Positions 8,392-15,759 of a stretch of 55,130 nucleotides of DNA are shown one piece after another; within the stretch, counting starts at the first letter, position 1; each line of letters starts with the position of its first letter. Position numbers and translations under genes: made by a program. The notes under the pieces are model-generated. The model made no database searches. It had not been told where the DNA came from and saw nothing but the letters and a program-made list of their open reading frames with translations. The stretch comes from an uncultured Clostridia bacterium. GTDB taxonomy: Bacteria; Bacillota; Clostridia; Oscillospirales; Acutalibacteraceae. The DNA lies in contig CAKMIX010000019.1 of NCBI GenBank assembly GCA_927362715.1, positions 1 through 55,130 on the forward strand, written 5' to 3'.

Positions 8392-9144
8392 TTACACATC
8401 CCATGCGCCGTGCCGAATGGTATTCGGATCGGCGTCCTGCAGCACCGCCTGCGGTGCGGTCTGGGTCGCATAGGTCACAAGCGCAGCAGGGATCTCGGGC
8501 GGGAAATCCGCAATAAACGTATCCAAATCGTTTCCGCGCCGAACCGGATGGTGCGCATCTGTTGCGATCAGATCGGCAATACCGTCCGTGAGCAGCTCTA
8601 CGGCAAACTGCCGGATGCGGTCGCCGAGCTTTCCCGCCACGGAATCCGCCGTTACCTGAAACAGCGCGCCCATGTCCGCAAGGTCTGCCACCAGCTCCGG
8701 GTGCCGATGAAAGGTCGGGTAGCGCTCCGGGTGGGCGATCACGGGCACGAGCCCGCGGTCAAATACCTCTTCTGCAAGCGGCAGGGCAAGCGCGGGATCG
8801 AACGGCTGCAGGGAATATTCGCACAACAGATACCGCGAACGGTTCAGCGTGAGCGGCGAGAGATCACCCGCTTCAAAGATCCCGTCATGCAGAAAGACCT
8901 CCGCACCGCCGCAGATGTGCACGGGCATCTCCCGCGTGCGCAAAAGAGAATTGAGCTGCGCAATTCTGCGGTTGCGTGCATATAAAAAATCTCCGGTGCC
9001 CGTATAATCCATATAGTGCGGTGTGGCAACGATGATGCGGATATTGTTTGCCGCCGCCGTTTCGCATAACGCCAACGTGTCCTCTAAGCTTTGGGCGCCG
9101 TCGTCGATGTCCCAAAGCAGATGACAGTGCAGGTCAATCCTCAT
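8392..9144 (-). CDS. CpsB/CapC-type PHP-domain tyrosine phosphatase
   Basis: A 250-residue PHP-fold metal enzyme. The N-terminal metal motif DLHCHLLWDIDDG (residues 4-16), ATPHY, HPERY and the C-terminal DAHH are all present, matching CpsB/YwqE manganese-dependent phosphotyrosine phosphatases that control capsule or exopolysaccharide synthesis. No capsule genes are nearby, so the substrate is inferred from family only. The start at 9144 has AGGAG with 7-nt spacing and overlaps the end of the upstream permease gene by 11 bp, indicating translational coupling. Confidence 0.85.
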   Translation of the reverse strand: MRIDLHCHLLWDIDDGAQSLEDTLALCETAAANNIRIIVATPHYMDYTGTGDFLYARNRRIAQLNSLLRTREMPVHICGGAEVFLHDGIFEAGDLSPLTLNRSRYLLCEYSLQPFDPALALPLAEEVFDRGLVPVIAHPERYPTFHRHPELVADLADMGALFQVTADSVAGKLGDRIRQFAVELLTDGIADLIATDAHHPVRRGNDLDTFIADFPPEIPAALVTYATQTAPQAVLQDADPNTIRHGAWDV

Positions 9145-10357
9145 GCGGCTGCTCCTTTTGCGCATCTGTTTGCGCGCCCTCTTGCGCCGTCCCGGCAGCC
9201 GCTTTTTTCTTGTATTTAAACACATGGATGATGCCCTCGTCGTTGAGCACCTTAATGAGCATCATGGTCAGCGGCAGCAAAAACAGCCCGATAAAGCCGA
9301 ACAGCTGTGTGCCGATATACATGGCCATAATGGTCATGAACGGCGGCATGCCGAATTGCGAAGCGACCAGCTTCGGCTCGATGACCTGGCGGATGACGCC
9401 CATCACGGCATAGATCACCAAAAGCCCGATGCCGAATCCGATTTCCCCCGTAAACAGCGACCAGAGACTCCACGGGATCAAAACCGTCCCTGTGCCGAGC
9501 ACGGGTATGATGTCCACGATCGCGGTGATGAGCGCAATGGCGAAGATATAATTGCCGTCATAGAGGCCGACCAGCCGCAGGATCAGCAGCCCTACGCTCA
9601 GCTCGGCAAAGGTGATCCCGATGATCGCGGAATACGCCTTGCACATTTTACCGAGCGTGGAAAAAATGATCTGCTTGGTCCGCACGATGGCATCGCCGCG
9701 TTCCTTCGGGAACTGGGCTAAGATCATGTCGCGCAGGGTATGGTAATCCGTGGTCATAAAGCAGCAGGAGACAATGCACACAAGAAGCCCAACGAAAAAC
9801 ATCGGGATCTGTTTCGCCGTGCCCCAGACCGCGCCCAGCGGTGTGGAAAGCACGGAAAGATCCAGACCGCCGCTCGCGGCGCCCTGCATTTCCAGCTCGG
9901 CGGAGGCCTGCGCTTCCACACCGAGCAGGTTGTTCAGAAATTGCTGCAAACTGCTGACAATGGAATCCGAAAGCGAATGCGGCAGAAAGGAGAGCGCGTC
10001 CTGCAGCCATGCGATCGCCTGTTCCACAAAGGCGTCCGTGTCCTCCAGCTTCATCAGCAGAAAAGCAAAGAAATCATGCAGTTCCGCACCGATCCGATAA
10101 AGGACGGCTGCAAGGATCGACCCGATGATGACCAGCGCAAACAGCACAAGGATCACCGAGGCGAGCCCGCGGCGAAGCGGCGTTTTGCGCGTCAGAAAGG
10201 CGACGGGACGCTGCAAAAGCATTGCAACGAAAAAAGCGACCGCAAAGGGCCAAACGATCCCGAGCGCATATTTGACAGCCAGATAAAACAGTGCGATGAT
10301 AATGCCGGCATACACGATGTTGATGATGAATGCCCGCCGTTTTTCGACTTTGTTCAA
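9134..10357 (-). CDS. AI-2E family transporter (PerM/YtvI-like)
   Basis: A 407-residue integral membrane protein with the AI-2E exporter family pattern: an N-terminal membrane pair, a soluble loop (~100-180), then a block of helices with IVDIIPVLGTG and the signature GVIRQVIEPKLV. Clostridial members include sporulation protein YtvI and predicted Na+/H+ or small-molecule permeases; the transported compound is unclear. The C-terminal tail (~375-407) is charged and Gln/Glu-rich. The start is TTG at 10357 with GGGAGG about 11-12 nt upstream, slightly far, so it is the less certain part. Overlaps the downstream PHP phosphatase gene. Confidence 0.85.
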   Translation of the reverse strand: MNKVEKRRAFIINIVYAGIIIALFYLAVKYALGIVWPFAVAFFVAMLLQRPVAFLTRKTPLRRGLASVILVLFALVIIGSILAAVLYRIGAELHDFFAFLLMKLEDTDAFVEQAIAWLQDALSFLPHSLSDSIVSSLQQFLNNLLGVEAQASAELEMQGAASGGLDLSVLSTPLGAVWGTAKQIPMFFVGLLVCIVSCCFMTTDYHTLRDMILAQFPKERGDAIVRTKQIIFSTLGKMCKAYSAIIGITFAELSVGLLILRLVGLYDGNYIFAIALITAIVDIIPVLGTGTVLIPWSLWSLFTGEIGFGIGLLVIYAVMGVIRQVIEPKLVASQFGMPPFMTIMAMYIGTQLFGFIGLFLLPLTMMLIKVLNDEGIIHVFKYKKKAAAGTAQEGAQTDAQKEQPHED

Positions 10358-10419
10358 TGTAAGCTTGCACCTCCCGCTCTCCGCACCGAAGCGGAGAACT
10401 CTCCCGCAATATTATATAC

Positions 10420-10448
10420 ATTTTATACTATTTTTCGGAAAGATACAA
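10420..10448 (-). promoter_or_regulatory. Probable promoter of permease-phosphatase operon
   Basis: Minus strand: -35 TTGTAT, 17 bp, -10 TAAAAT. A 7-bp hairpin (TCTCCGC/GCGGAGA, 10378-10397) lies in the leader next to the ribosome binding site. Confidence 0.45.
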
Positions 10449-10569
10449 TGCGGATTAGAAAAATTCATAGAATTTTAGAAAATGCTGCAAACGAATCAAA
10501 ATTTTTCTTTATTCCCCGTGCGTTTTGTGTTAAAATGCTATACGTATCAATAGATTAGGATGTGAGCAT

Positions 10570-11808
10570 ATGTATGTCGCGGTCATGGGCTACGGGACGG
10601 TCGGCTCCGGCGTGGTGGAAGTGTTCAACAAAAACCACGAGAGCATCGTTCGCCGCAGTACACAGCCGTCTCTGGAATTAAAGTATATTCTGGATCTGCG
10701 CGATTTCCCCGGCGACCCAAACGAGGGGAAGTTTATCAAAGATTTCAACATCATTCTCCACGATGACGAGGTAAAGATCGTGGTGGAGACCATGGGCGGT
10801 CTGCACCCGGCGTTTGAATTCGTTTCGCAGCTGCTGTGCGCGGGCAAAAGCGTGGTGACCTCCAACAAGGAGCTGGTCGCCGCAAAGGGCTACGAGCTTT
10901 TGCAGATGGCAGAAGAGCACAATGTCAATTTCCTGTTTGAAGCGTCCGTCGGCGGCGGCATCCCGATCATCCGCCCCATCACGCAGTGCCTTGCCGCCAA
11001 TGAGATCGACGAGATCGCCGGTATCTTAAACGGCACGACCAACTTCATCCTGACGATGATGATCGAAAAGAACATGACCTTTTCGGACGCCCTAAAGCTC
11101 GCGCAGGACAACGGCTATGCCGAAAAAGACCCCACGGCGGACGTCGAAGGGCACGATGCGTGCCGCAAGATCTGCATCCTCGCGTCGCTTTGCTTCGGCA
11201 AGCATGTGTACCCTGAATCCGTCCATACCGAGGGCATTTCGGGCATCGCGCTCGAGGACGTCGCCTATGTCCAAAGCGGCGGCGGGGTCATCAAACTCCT
11301 CGGTTGTGCCAAGCGGCAGCCGGGCGGAAAGATCTCCGCGATCGTTTCGCCCGCCGTGGTGCAGAACGGCAGCCAGCTCGCCTCCGTGCGCGACGTGTTC
11401 AACGCCATCCTCGTGCGCGGCGACGCGATCGGCGACGTGGTGTTTTACGGCAGAGGCGCGGGCAAGCTGCCCACGGCGAGCGCCGTTGTGGCGGATGTGA
11501 TCGACTGCGCCAAGCACGCCCAGCGCAAAAAAGCGTTCGGCTGGGGGCCGAGCGAGGAAAATTACGTTGTGGATTACCGCACGCTGCCCGTCGCGCTGTA
11601 TGTGCGCGCCGAGGTCGATAACCGCGAGGAAGTGCTTGCCGCCGTGCGTGAAGCGGTCGGCGAGGTGCGGGTGCTCTCGCGCGAGGGTGCGCCCGAAAAC
11701 GAGATCGCCTTTTTCACGGAAACGGATGTCGAGCAAACGCTTTGCGACAAGCTCGCGGCGATTCCGGGGCTTCATGTGCGCTCGCAGATCCGCATCACGG
11801 ATTATTGA
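10570..11808 (+). CDS. hom: Homoserine dehydrogenase
   Basis: A 412-residue enzyme that reduces aspartate semialdehyde to homoserine with NAD(P)H, the branch to threonine and methionine. The Rossmann motif GYGTVGSGV is at residues 7-15, SNKELVA in the middle, the substrate region GILNGTTNFIL and EKDPTADVEGHDA follow, and residues ~335-412 are a C-terminal ACT domain, the usual site of threonine feedback. It is followed by aspartate kinase after 46 bp, an aspartate-pathway pair. The upstream promoter is not clear; a TAAAAT box at 10531-10536 is the best -10 candidate. Confidence 0.95.
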   Translation: MYVAVMGYGTVGSGVVEVFNKNHESIVRRSTQPSLELKYILDLRDFPGDPNEGKFIKDFNIILHDDEVKIVVETMGGLHPAFEFVSQLLCAGKSVVTSNKELVAAKGYELLQMAEEHNVNFLFEASVGGGIPIIRPITQCLAANEIDEIAGILNGTTNFILTMMIEKNMTFSDALKLAQDNGYAEKDPTADVEGHDACRKICILASLCFGKHVYPESVHTEGISGIALEDVAYVQSGGGVIKLLGCAKRQPGGKISAIVSPAVVQNGSQLASVRDVFNAILVRGDAIGDVVFYGRGAGKLPTASAVVADVIDCAKHAQRKKAFGWGPSEENYVVDYRTLPVALYVRAEVDNREEVLAAVREAVGEVRVLSREGAPENEIAFFTETDVEQTLCDKLAAIPGLHVRSQIRITDY

Positions 11809-11854
11809 TTTAAAAATCTCCGCGTGACAAAGCGCGGTATTTACGGAGGAATGT

Positions 11855-13060
11855 ATGGGACTGATCGTACAGAAGTTCGGCGGCAGCTCGGTCGCCAATG
11901 CCGAACGCGTGATGAATGTCGCGGGTATCGTGACGGATACCTACCGCGCGGGCAACGACGTTGTGGTCGTCGTTTCCGCGCAGGGCGACACGACCGATGA
12001 CCTGATCGAAAAAGCCAACGAGATAAACCCCAAGGCGTCCAAGCGCGAAATGGATATGCTGCTGACATCCGGCGAGCAGATCTCGATCGCTCTGCTGTCT
12101 ATGGCGATCGAAAAGCTCGGCTGCCCGGTGGTGTCGCTTTTGGGCTGGCAGGCAGGCTTTTCCACAAGCTCCGCTTACGGCATGGCGCGCATCAAGTCTA
12201 TCAAGACCGACCGCCTGCGTGCGGAGATCGACCGCCACAACATCGTCGTGGTGGCGGGCTTCCAAGGGCTCAATAAATACGATGACCTGACCACGCTCGG
12301 GCGCGGCGGGTCAGACACGAGCGCCGTGGCGCTCGCGGCAGCGCTCCACGCGGACCGCTGCCAGATCTTCACCGATGTCGAGGGCGTGTTCACCGCCGAC
12401 CCGCGCAAGGTCGAAAATGCGAAGAAGCTCAAAGAGATCACCTACGACGAGATGCTGGAGCTCGCCACGCTCGGCGCGCAGGTGCTCAACAACCGTTCGG
12501 TGGAAATGGCGAAAAAATACAATGTGGAGATCGAAGTGCTCTCCAGCTTGAAAAGAGTTCCCGGCACGATCGTAAAGGAGGTCGCAAAAATGGAAAAAAT
12601 GTTGGTCAGAGGCGTCACGAAGGATACGGACGTCGCAAGAATTTCGGTCAAGAGCATTCCCAATAACCCCGGCGTTGCGTTCCGCCTGTTCTCAAAGCTC
12701 GCACAGAAGAAGATCAACGTGGACATCATCCTGCAATCCGTTGGCAGAGACGACACCAAGGACATCTCCTTTACCGTCTCCAAGGCGAATGCCGAAGAGG
12801 CCGTGCAGGCCGTGCGCGACACCTTCGATATCGACGACCAGAACATTGTCTGCGACACCGAGGTCGCCAAGATTTCCGTGGTCGGCGCGGGCATGGAATC
12901 CCACCCCGGCACGGCGTCCAAGATGTTTGAGGCGCTGTATGAGCACGACATCAATATCGATATGATCGCGACAAGCGAGATCAAGATCTCGGTGCTCATC
13001 GACGCGAAAGACGCAGACCGTGCCGTTGCCGCCGTGCACCGCGCGTTCTTCCCGGCGTAA
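11855..13060 (+). CDS. lysC: Aspartate kinase
   Basis: A 401-residue enzyme that phosphorylates aspartate, the first step to lysine, threonine and methionine. KFGGSSVANAERV is at residues 7-19, TTLGRGGSDTSAVALAAAL in the kinase core, and two ACT domains occupy ~265-401, typical of the feedback-regulated single-function form. The strong GGAGG site is 5 nt before the ATG at 11855. An internal GTAAAGGAGG at ~12575-12583 followed by ATGGAAAAA at 12590 could start a separate regulatory beta subunit, as in Bacillus aspartokinase II. Probably co-transcribed with hom. Confidence 0.95.
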   Translation: MGLIVQKFGGSSVANAERVMNVAGIVTDTYRAGNDVVVVVSAQGDTTDDLIEKANEINPKASKREMDMLLTSGEQISIALLSMAIEKLGCPVVSLLGWQAGFSTSSAYGMARIKSIKTDRLRAEIDRHNIVVVAGFQGLNKYDDLTTLGRGGSDTSAVALAAALHADRCQIFTDVEGVFTADPRKVENAKKLKEITYDEMLELATLGAQVLNNRSVEMAKKYNVEIEVLSSLKRVPGTIVKEVAKMEKMLVRGVTKDTDVARISVKSIPNNPGVAFRLFSKLAQKKINVDIILQSVGRDDTKDISFTVSKANAEEAVQAVRDTFDIDDQNIVCDTEVAKISVVGAGMESHPGTASKMFEALYEHDINIDMIATSEIKISVLIDAKDADRAVAAVHRAFFPA

Positions 13061-13072
13061 CGCCATATAAAG

Positions 13073-13115
13073 CATCTAAAAAAGCAGACCCTCCGGGGGC
13101 TGCTTTTTTTAGATG
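13073..13115 (+). terminator. Terminator of hom-lysC
   Basis: Long stem: CATCTAAAAAAGCAG pairs with CTGCTTTTTTTAGATG around a GC-rich core, with T7 in the right arm. Confidence 0.85.
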
Positions 13116-13152
13116 TCAGATATTAGAAATCAGAAGTCAGAAGTCAGAAGCG
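13110..13152. repeat. Short tandem repeat (TCAGAAG units)
   Basis: Iterated 7-bp units (TCAGAAG x3 with degenerate AGATGTCAGATATTAGAAA ahead). A related array of TAGATATTAGATG-like units lies at 37212-37266. Confidence 0.6.
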
Positions 13153-13176
13153 GAGAAAGAGAACTCAGACGCATAA

Positions 13177-13203
13177 GGCGGCGCTTGCTCCCGCCGCTTT
13201 TCC
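13177..13203 (+). terminator. Second terminator between lysC and pdp
   Basis: GGCGGCG / CGCCGC stem with an 8-nt loop and TTTTCC tail on the plus strand. It lies between convergent genes; on the minus strand it lacks a T run. Confidence 0.5.
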
Positions 13204-13214
13204 TATGAAATTCT

Positions 13215-14516
13215 TTACTCCACCTTACCCAAAATCAAAGGCTTTGTCTCAGACGGCGTTTTGCCGAAAGAAAGCGCCGAAAGAAAGCGTGCTTCCCCCT
13301 CATCGAGCCGATGCGCGCTTGCCGCATACAGCGTGGCGAGCGGCTCGCCCGCGCGGCAAAGATCGCCCGTTTTCCTGTGTAAAACCAACCCTGCCGCGTA
13401 GTCGATCGCGTCGTCCTTTTTCGCGCGCCCCGCGCCCAAAAGCTGGGCGCTTTCGCCGATTATGCGCGTCTGCATCTTGACAAGATACCCGTCCTGCGGC
13501 GCCATTACCCGGCGGCTGCATTTGGCGTGTAGAAAATTCGGTGTGTGCGCAAGCAGTTCGGCGTCGCCGCCCTGTGCTTCGACCATCTCCAAAAACTTCG
13601 CATATGCCGCGCCGCTTTTTAGCGTCTGTTCCGCTTTTTGCCGCGCTTCTTCTGCCGTCAGCCTTAGCCCGCTTTGCAAAAGCTGCGCCGAAAGCACCAG
13701 ACACAGCGTGCGCAGGCTCTCATCTCCGCGATTTTGCAGGATCTCAAGCGCCTCTGTGACCTCCAAGGCGTTGCCGATGTGCGTGCCCAGCGGCGTGTCC
13801 ATATCGGTGATGACCGCTGTGACGCGCCTGCCGCAGCGTTTGCCGATCTCCACCATCAGCCGCGCGAGATGCTGCGCATCTTCCGGCGTCTGCATGAATG
13901 CGCCGCTGCCGCATTTTACGTCGAGCACCAGGTTCTGTGCGCCCGCCGCCAGCTTTTTGCTCATAATGCTCGCGGCAATGAGCGCAATGCTGTCTACCGT
14001 CTGCGTCGCGTCGCGCAGGGCATAGATCTTCTTGTCTGCGGGGGCGAGGTTGCCCGTCTGCCCGATCACCGAAACGCCCACACGGTTGACCTGCTCGAAA
14101 AATTCTTTGTTGGAAAGCGCCACGCGAAAGCCGGGGATGCTCTCTAATTTATCCACCGTGCCGCCCGTGTGCCCGAGGCCTCTACCGCTCATCTTGGCGA
14201 TTTTCAAGCCCGCCGCCGCGCAAAGCGGCGCGACGATGAGCGTCGTTTTGTCGCCCACGCCGCCCGTGGAGTGCTTGTCGGCGGTCACGCCGTCCACCGG
14301 GGAGAGATCGAGCTGATCGCCCGAGCGCGCCATGCAGTCTGTAAGCACGGCCGCTTCTTCGTCCGTCATGCCGCGCAGGCAGATCGCCATCAGCAGTGCC
14401 GCGGCTTGATAGTCGGGGATGTCGCCTGCCGTAAAGCCCGAAACGAAGTATTCGATCTCAGCGGCAGTCAACGCGAGTCCTGCTTTTTTATGGTTCAACA
14501 GATCCGCCATTTGCAT
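13215..14516 (-). CDS. pdp: Pyrimidine-nucleoside (thymidine) phosphorylase
   Basis: A 433-residue cytoplasmic enzyme that cleaves thymidine/uridine with phosphate to base and (deoxy)ribose-1-phosphate. The family signatures KHSTGGVGDKTTLI (~81-94) and SGRGLGHTGGTVDKLESIPG (~109-128) are intact, as are the lid lysine region DKKIYALRDAT and the C-terminal beta/alpha domain. Length equals that of Bacillus Pdp and bacterial DeoA. AGGAG lies 9 nt before the ATG at 14516; a second ATG six bases in is too far from it. Single-gene unit, divergent from the rrf2 gene. Confidence 0.93.
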   Translation of the reverse strand: MQMADLLNHKKAGLALTAAEIEYFVSGFTAGDIPDYQAAALLMAICLRGMTDEEAAVLTDCMARSGDQLDLSPVDGVTADKHSTGGVGDKTTLIVAPLCAAAGLKIAKMSGRGLGHTGGTVDKLESIPGFRVALSNKEFFEQVNRVGVSVIGQTGNLAPADKKIYALRDATQTVDSIALIAASIMSKKLAAGAQNLVLDVKCGSGAFMQTPEDAQHLARLMVEIGKRCGRRVTAVITDMDTPLGTHIGNALEVTEALEILQNRGDESLRTLCLVLSAQLLQSGLRLTAEEARQKAEQTLKSGAAYAKFLEMVEAQGGDAELLAHTPNFLHAKCSRRVMAPQDGYLVKMQTRIIGESAQLLGAGRAKKDDAIDYAAGLVLHRKTGDLCRAGEPLATLYAASAHRLDEGEARFLSALSFGKTPSETKPLILGKVE

Positions 14517-14537
14517 ACTGTCACGCTCCTTTTCTTT

Positions 14538-14566
14538 ATCGTAGCCATTTTACGCGAACGAGTCAA
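14538..14566 (-). promoter_or_regulatory. Promoter of pdp
   Basis: Minus strand: -35 TTGACT, 17 bp, -10 TACGAT, 22 bp upstream of the pdp start. Confidence 0.6.
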
Positions 14567-14586
14567 GAAAATTTTGATTTTTCTTG
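14564..14586. promoter_or_regulatory. Inverted repeat between pdp and rrf2 (candidate operator)
   Basis: CAAGAAAA and TTTTCTTG, 8-bp perfect arms 7 nt apart. The left arm overlaps the pdp -35. A TATAAT box for the rrf2 direction lies 24 bp to the right (14610-14615), but no -35 is well spaced from it. Confidence 0.4.
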
Positions 14587-14664
14587 AATTCCTACTGAAT
14601 TTGTATTATTATAATCAGAAAGGGCACGCTGGTATTGTGTCCGATCTAGAAAGGCGGCAAGGCA

Positions 14665-15102
14665 ATGAAAATTTCCACCAAAGGCAGATACGCGCTGCGG
14701 CTGATGCTGGATCTTGCACAGCAGCCGCCGACGGAGTATGTGTCGATCAAATCCGTTGCGACAAGGCAGGGGATCTCGGAAAAATATCTCGAGCAGATCA
14801 TCAAAATGCTCTCGAAAAGCGGACTTGTGGAGAGCACGCGCGGCAAATCCGGCGGCTATCGGCTGACACGCACGCCCGAAAGCTATACCGTCGGCGAGAT
14901 CCTGCGCGTGACCGAAGGAAGCCTTGCGCCTGTATCATGCCTTGAGGAAGAGCATCACTGTGAAAACTGTGACGACTGCGTGACCTATGAGATCTGGCAG
15001 AACGTGCTCGATGCGATCAACGAGGTGGTGGATTCCATCACGCTGTCGTACCTCGTCGAAAAGCAAAAGGCAAAAAGAACCTGTCACTGCAATAAGGGGT
15101 AA
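14665..15102 (+). CDS. Rrf2-family transcriptional regulator (IscR/CymR-like)
   Basis: A 145-residue winged-helix regulator. It opens with the family hallmark MKISTKGRYALRLMLDLA; the recognition helix region is ISEKYLEQIIKML. Three cysteines are spaced like the [2Fe-2S] ligands of IscR (CLEEEHHCENCDDC, residues ~92-105, preceded by a His pair), so it may sense Fe-S status or cysteine. It lies directly upstream of the cobalamin methionine synthase genes and 3.6 kb ahead of iscS-iscU, the pathway such regulators usually control. Stop and next start are 3 bp apart. Confidence 0.9.
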   Translation: MKISTKGRYALRLMLDLAQQPPTEYVSIKSVATRQGISEKYLEQIIKMLSKSGLVESTRGKSGGYRLTRTPESYTVGEILRVTEGSLAPVSCLEEEHHCENCDDCVTYEIWQNVLDAINEVVDSITLSYLVEKQKAKRTCHCNKG

Positions 15103-15105
15103 GCT

Positions 15106-15759
15106 ATGGAAATATGCCAATCGGAGGCGCTGCGGTATTTGGGCTACCGCGCGAACCGTCAGCCCGATGCGCAGACGCTTGCGCTCCTGCAAGAGACACA
15201 AGTGCAGCTTGAGGCGGTGCTCGCGCCCAAAAGCATCTATAAAGAAGCAACCCTGCGCCGCCTTTCGGAAGACAAAACGGAGATCGGCGGCATCGTGTTC
15301 CAAAGCCGCAAGCTGCAAACGCATCTGCGCGATGCCGACCGTATCTTGTTGTTTGCCGCGACCCTCGGGGCAGGCGCAGACAGGCTCATACGCCGATTCG
15401 CAGCCGCCGGCGAGACAGCAAAGGCCGCCGCTGCACAGGCTTTGGGCGCTGCGGCGATCGAAGGGTATTGTGACGAGCTTTGTGCCGAGATCGCCGAAAG
15501 GGAAGAAAAAAACGGGTATTATCTTCGCCCGCGCTTTTCGCCGGGCTACGGTGATCTGCCGCTGGAGGCGCAGCGGGATTTTTTTAAGCTGCTGGACGTT
15601 ACCAAGCGCATCGGCGTGGCGCTCACGGACCAATGCATGATGCTGCCCACCAAATCCGTAACGGCGTTTATCGGCCTTGCCGAAACGCCGTCCTGTGCGA
15701 CGCCTAGGTGCGAAACGTGCCCGGACTCCGCATGTGCGTACAGAAAAGGGGAAACATAA
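15106..15759 (+). CDS. Stand-alone methionine synthase reactivation-domain protein
   Basis: A 217-residue protein resembling the C-terminal activation domain of MetH. The conserved RFSPGYGDLPLEAQ (~143-156) and KRIGVALT...MLPTKSVTAFIG (~165-190) are clear; in MetH this domain binds S-adenosylmethionine and re-methylates oxidised cob(II)alamin. A C-terminal CATPRCETCPDSAC cluster (~199-212) is extra. It ends one base before the ATG of metH, which lacks this domain, so the two make a split methionine synthase as known in Thermotoga. RBS AAGGGG. Confidence 0.88.
   Translation: MEICQSEALRYLGYRANRQPDAQTLALLQETQVQLEAVLAPKSIYKEATLRRLSEDKTEIGGIVFQSRKLQTHLRDADRILLFAATLGAGADRLIRRFAAAGETAKAAAAQALGAAAIEGYCDELCAEIAEREEKNGYYLRPRFSPGYGDLPLEAQRDFFKLLDVTKRIGVALTDQCMMLPTKSVTAFIGLAETPSCATPRCETCPDSACAYRKGET

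Noticed and set aside
9740-10558. Plus-strand frame of 272 codons opposite the AI-2E permease
   Set aside because: Low-complexity Lys/Arg/Gln/Asp product mirrored from a membrane protein; not a gene.
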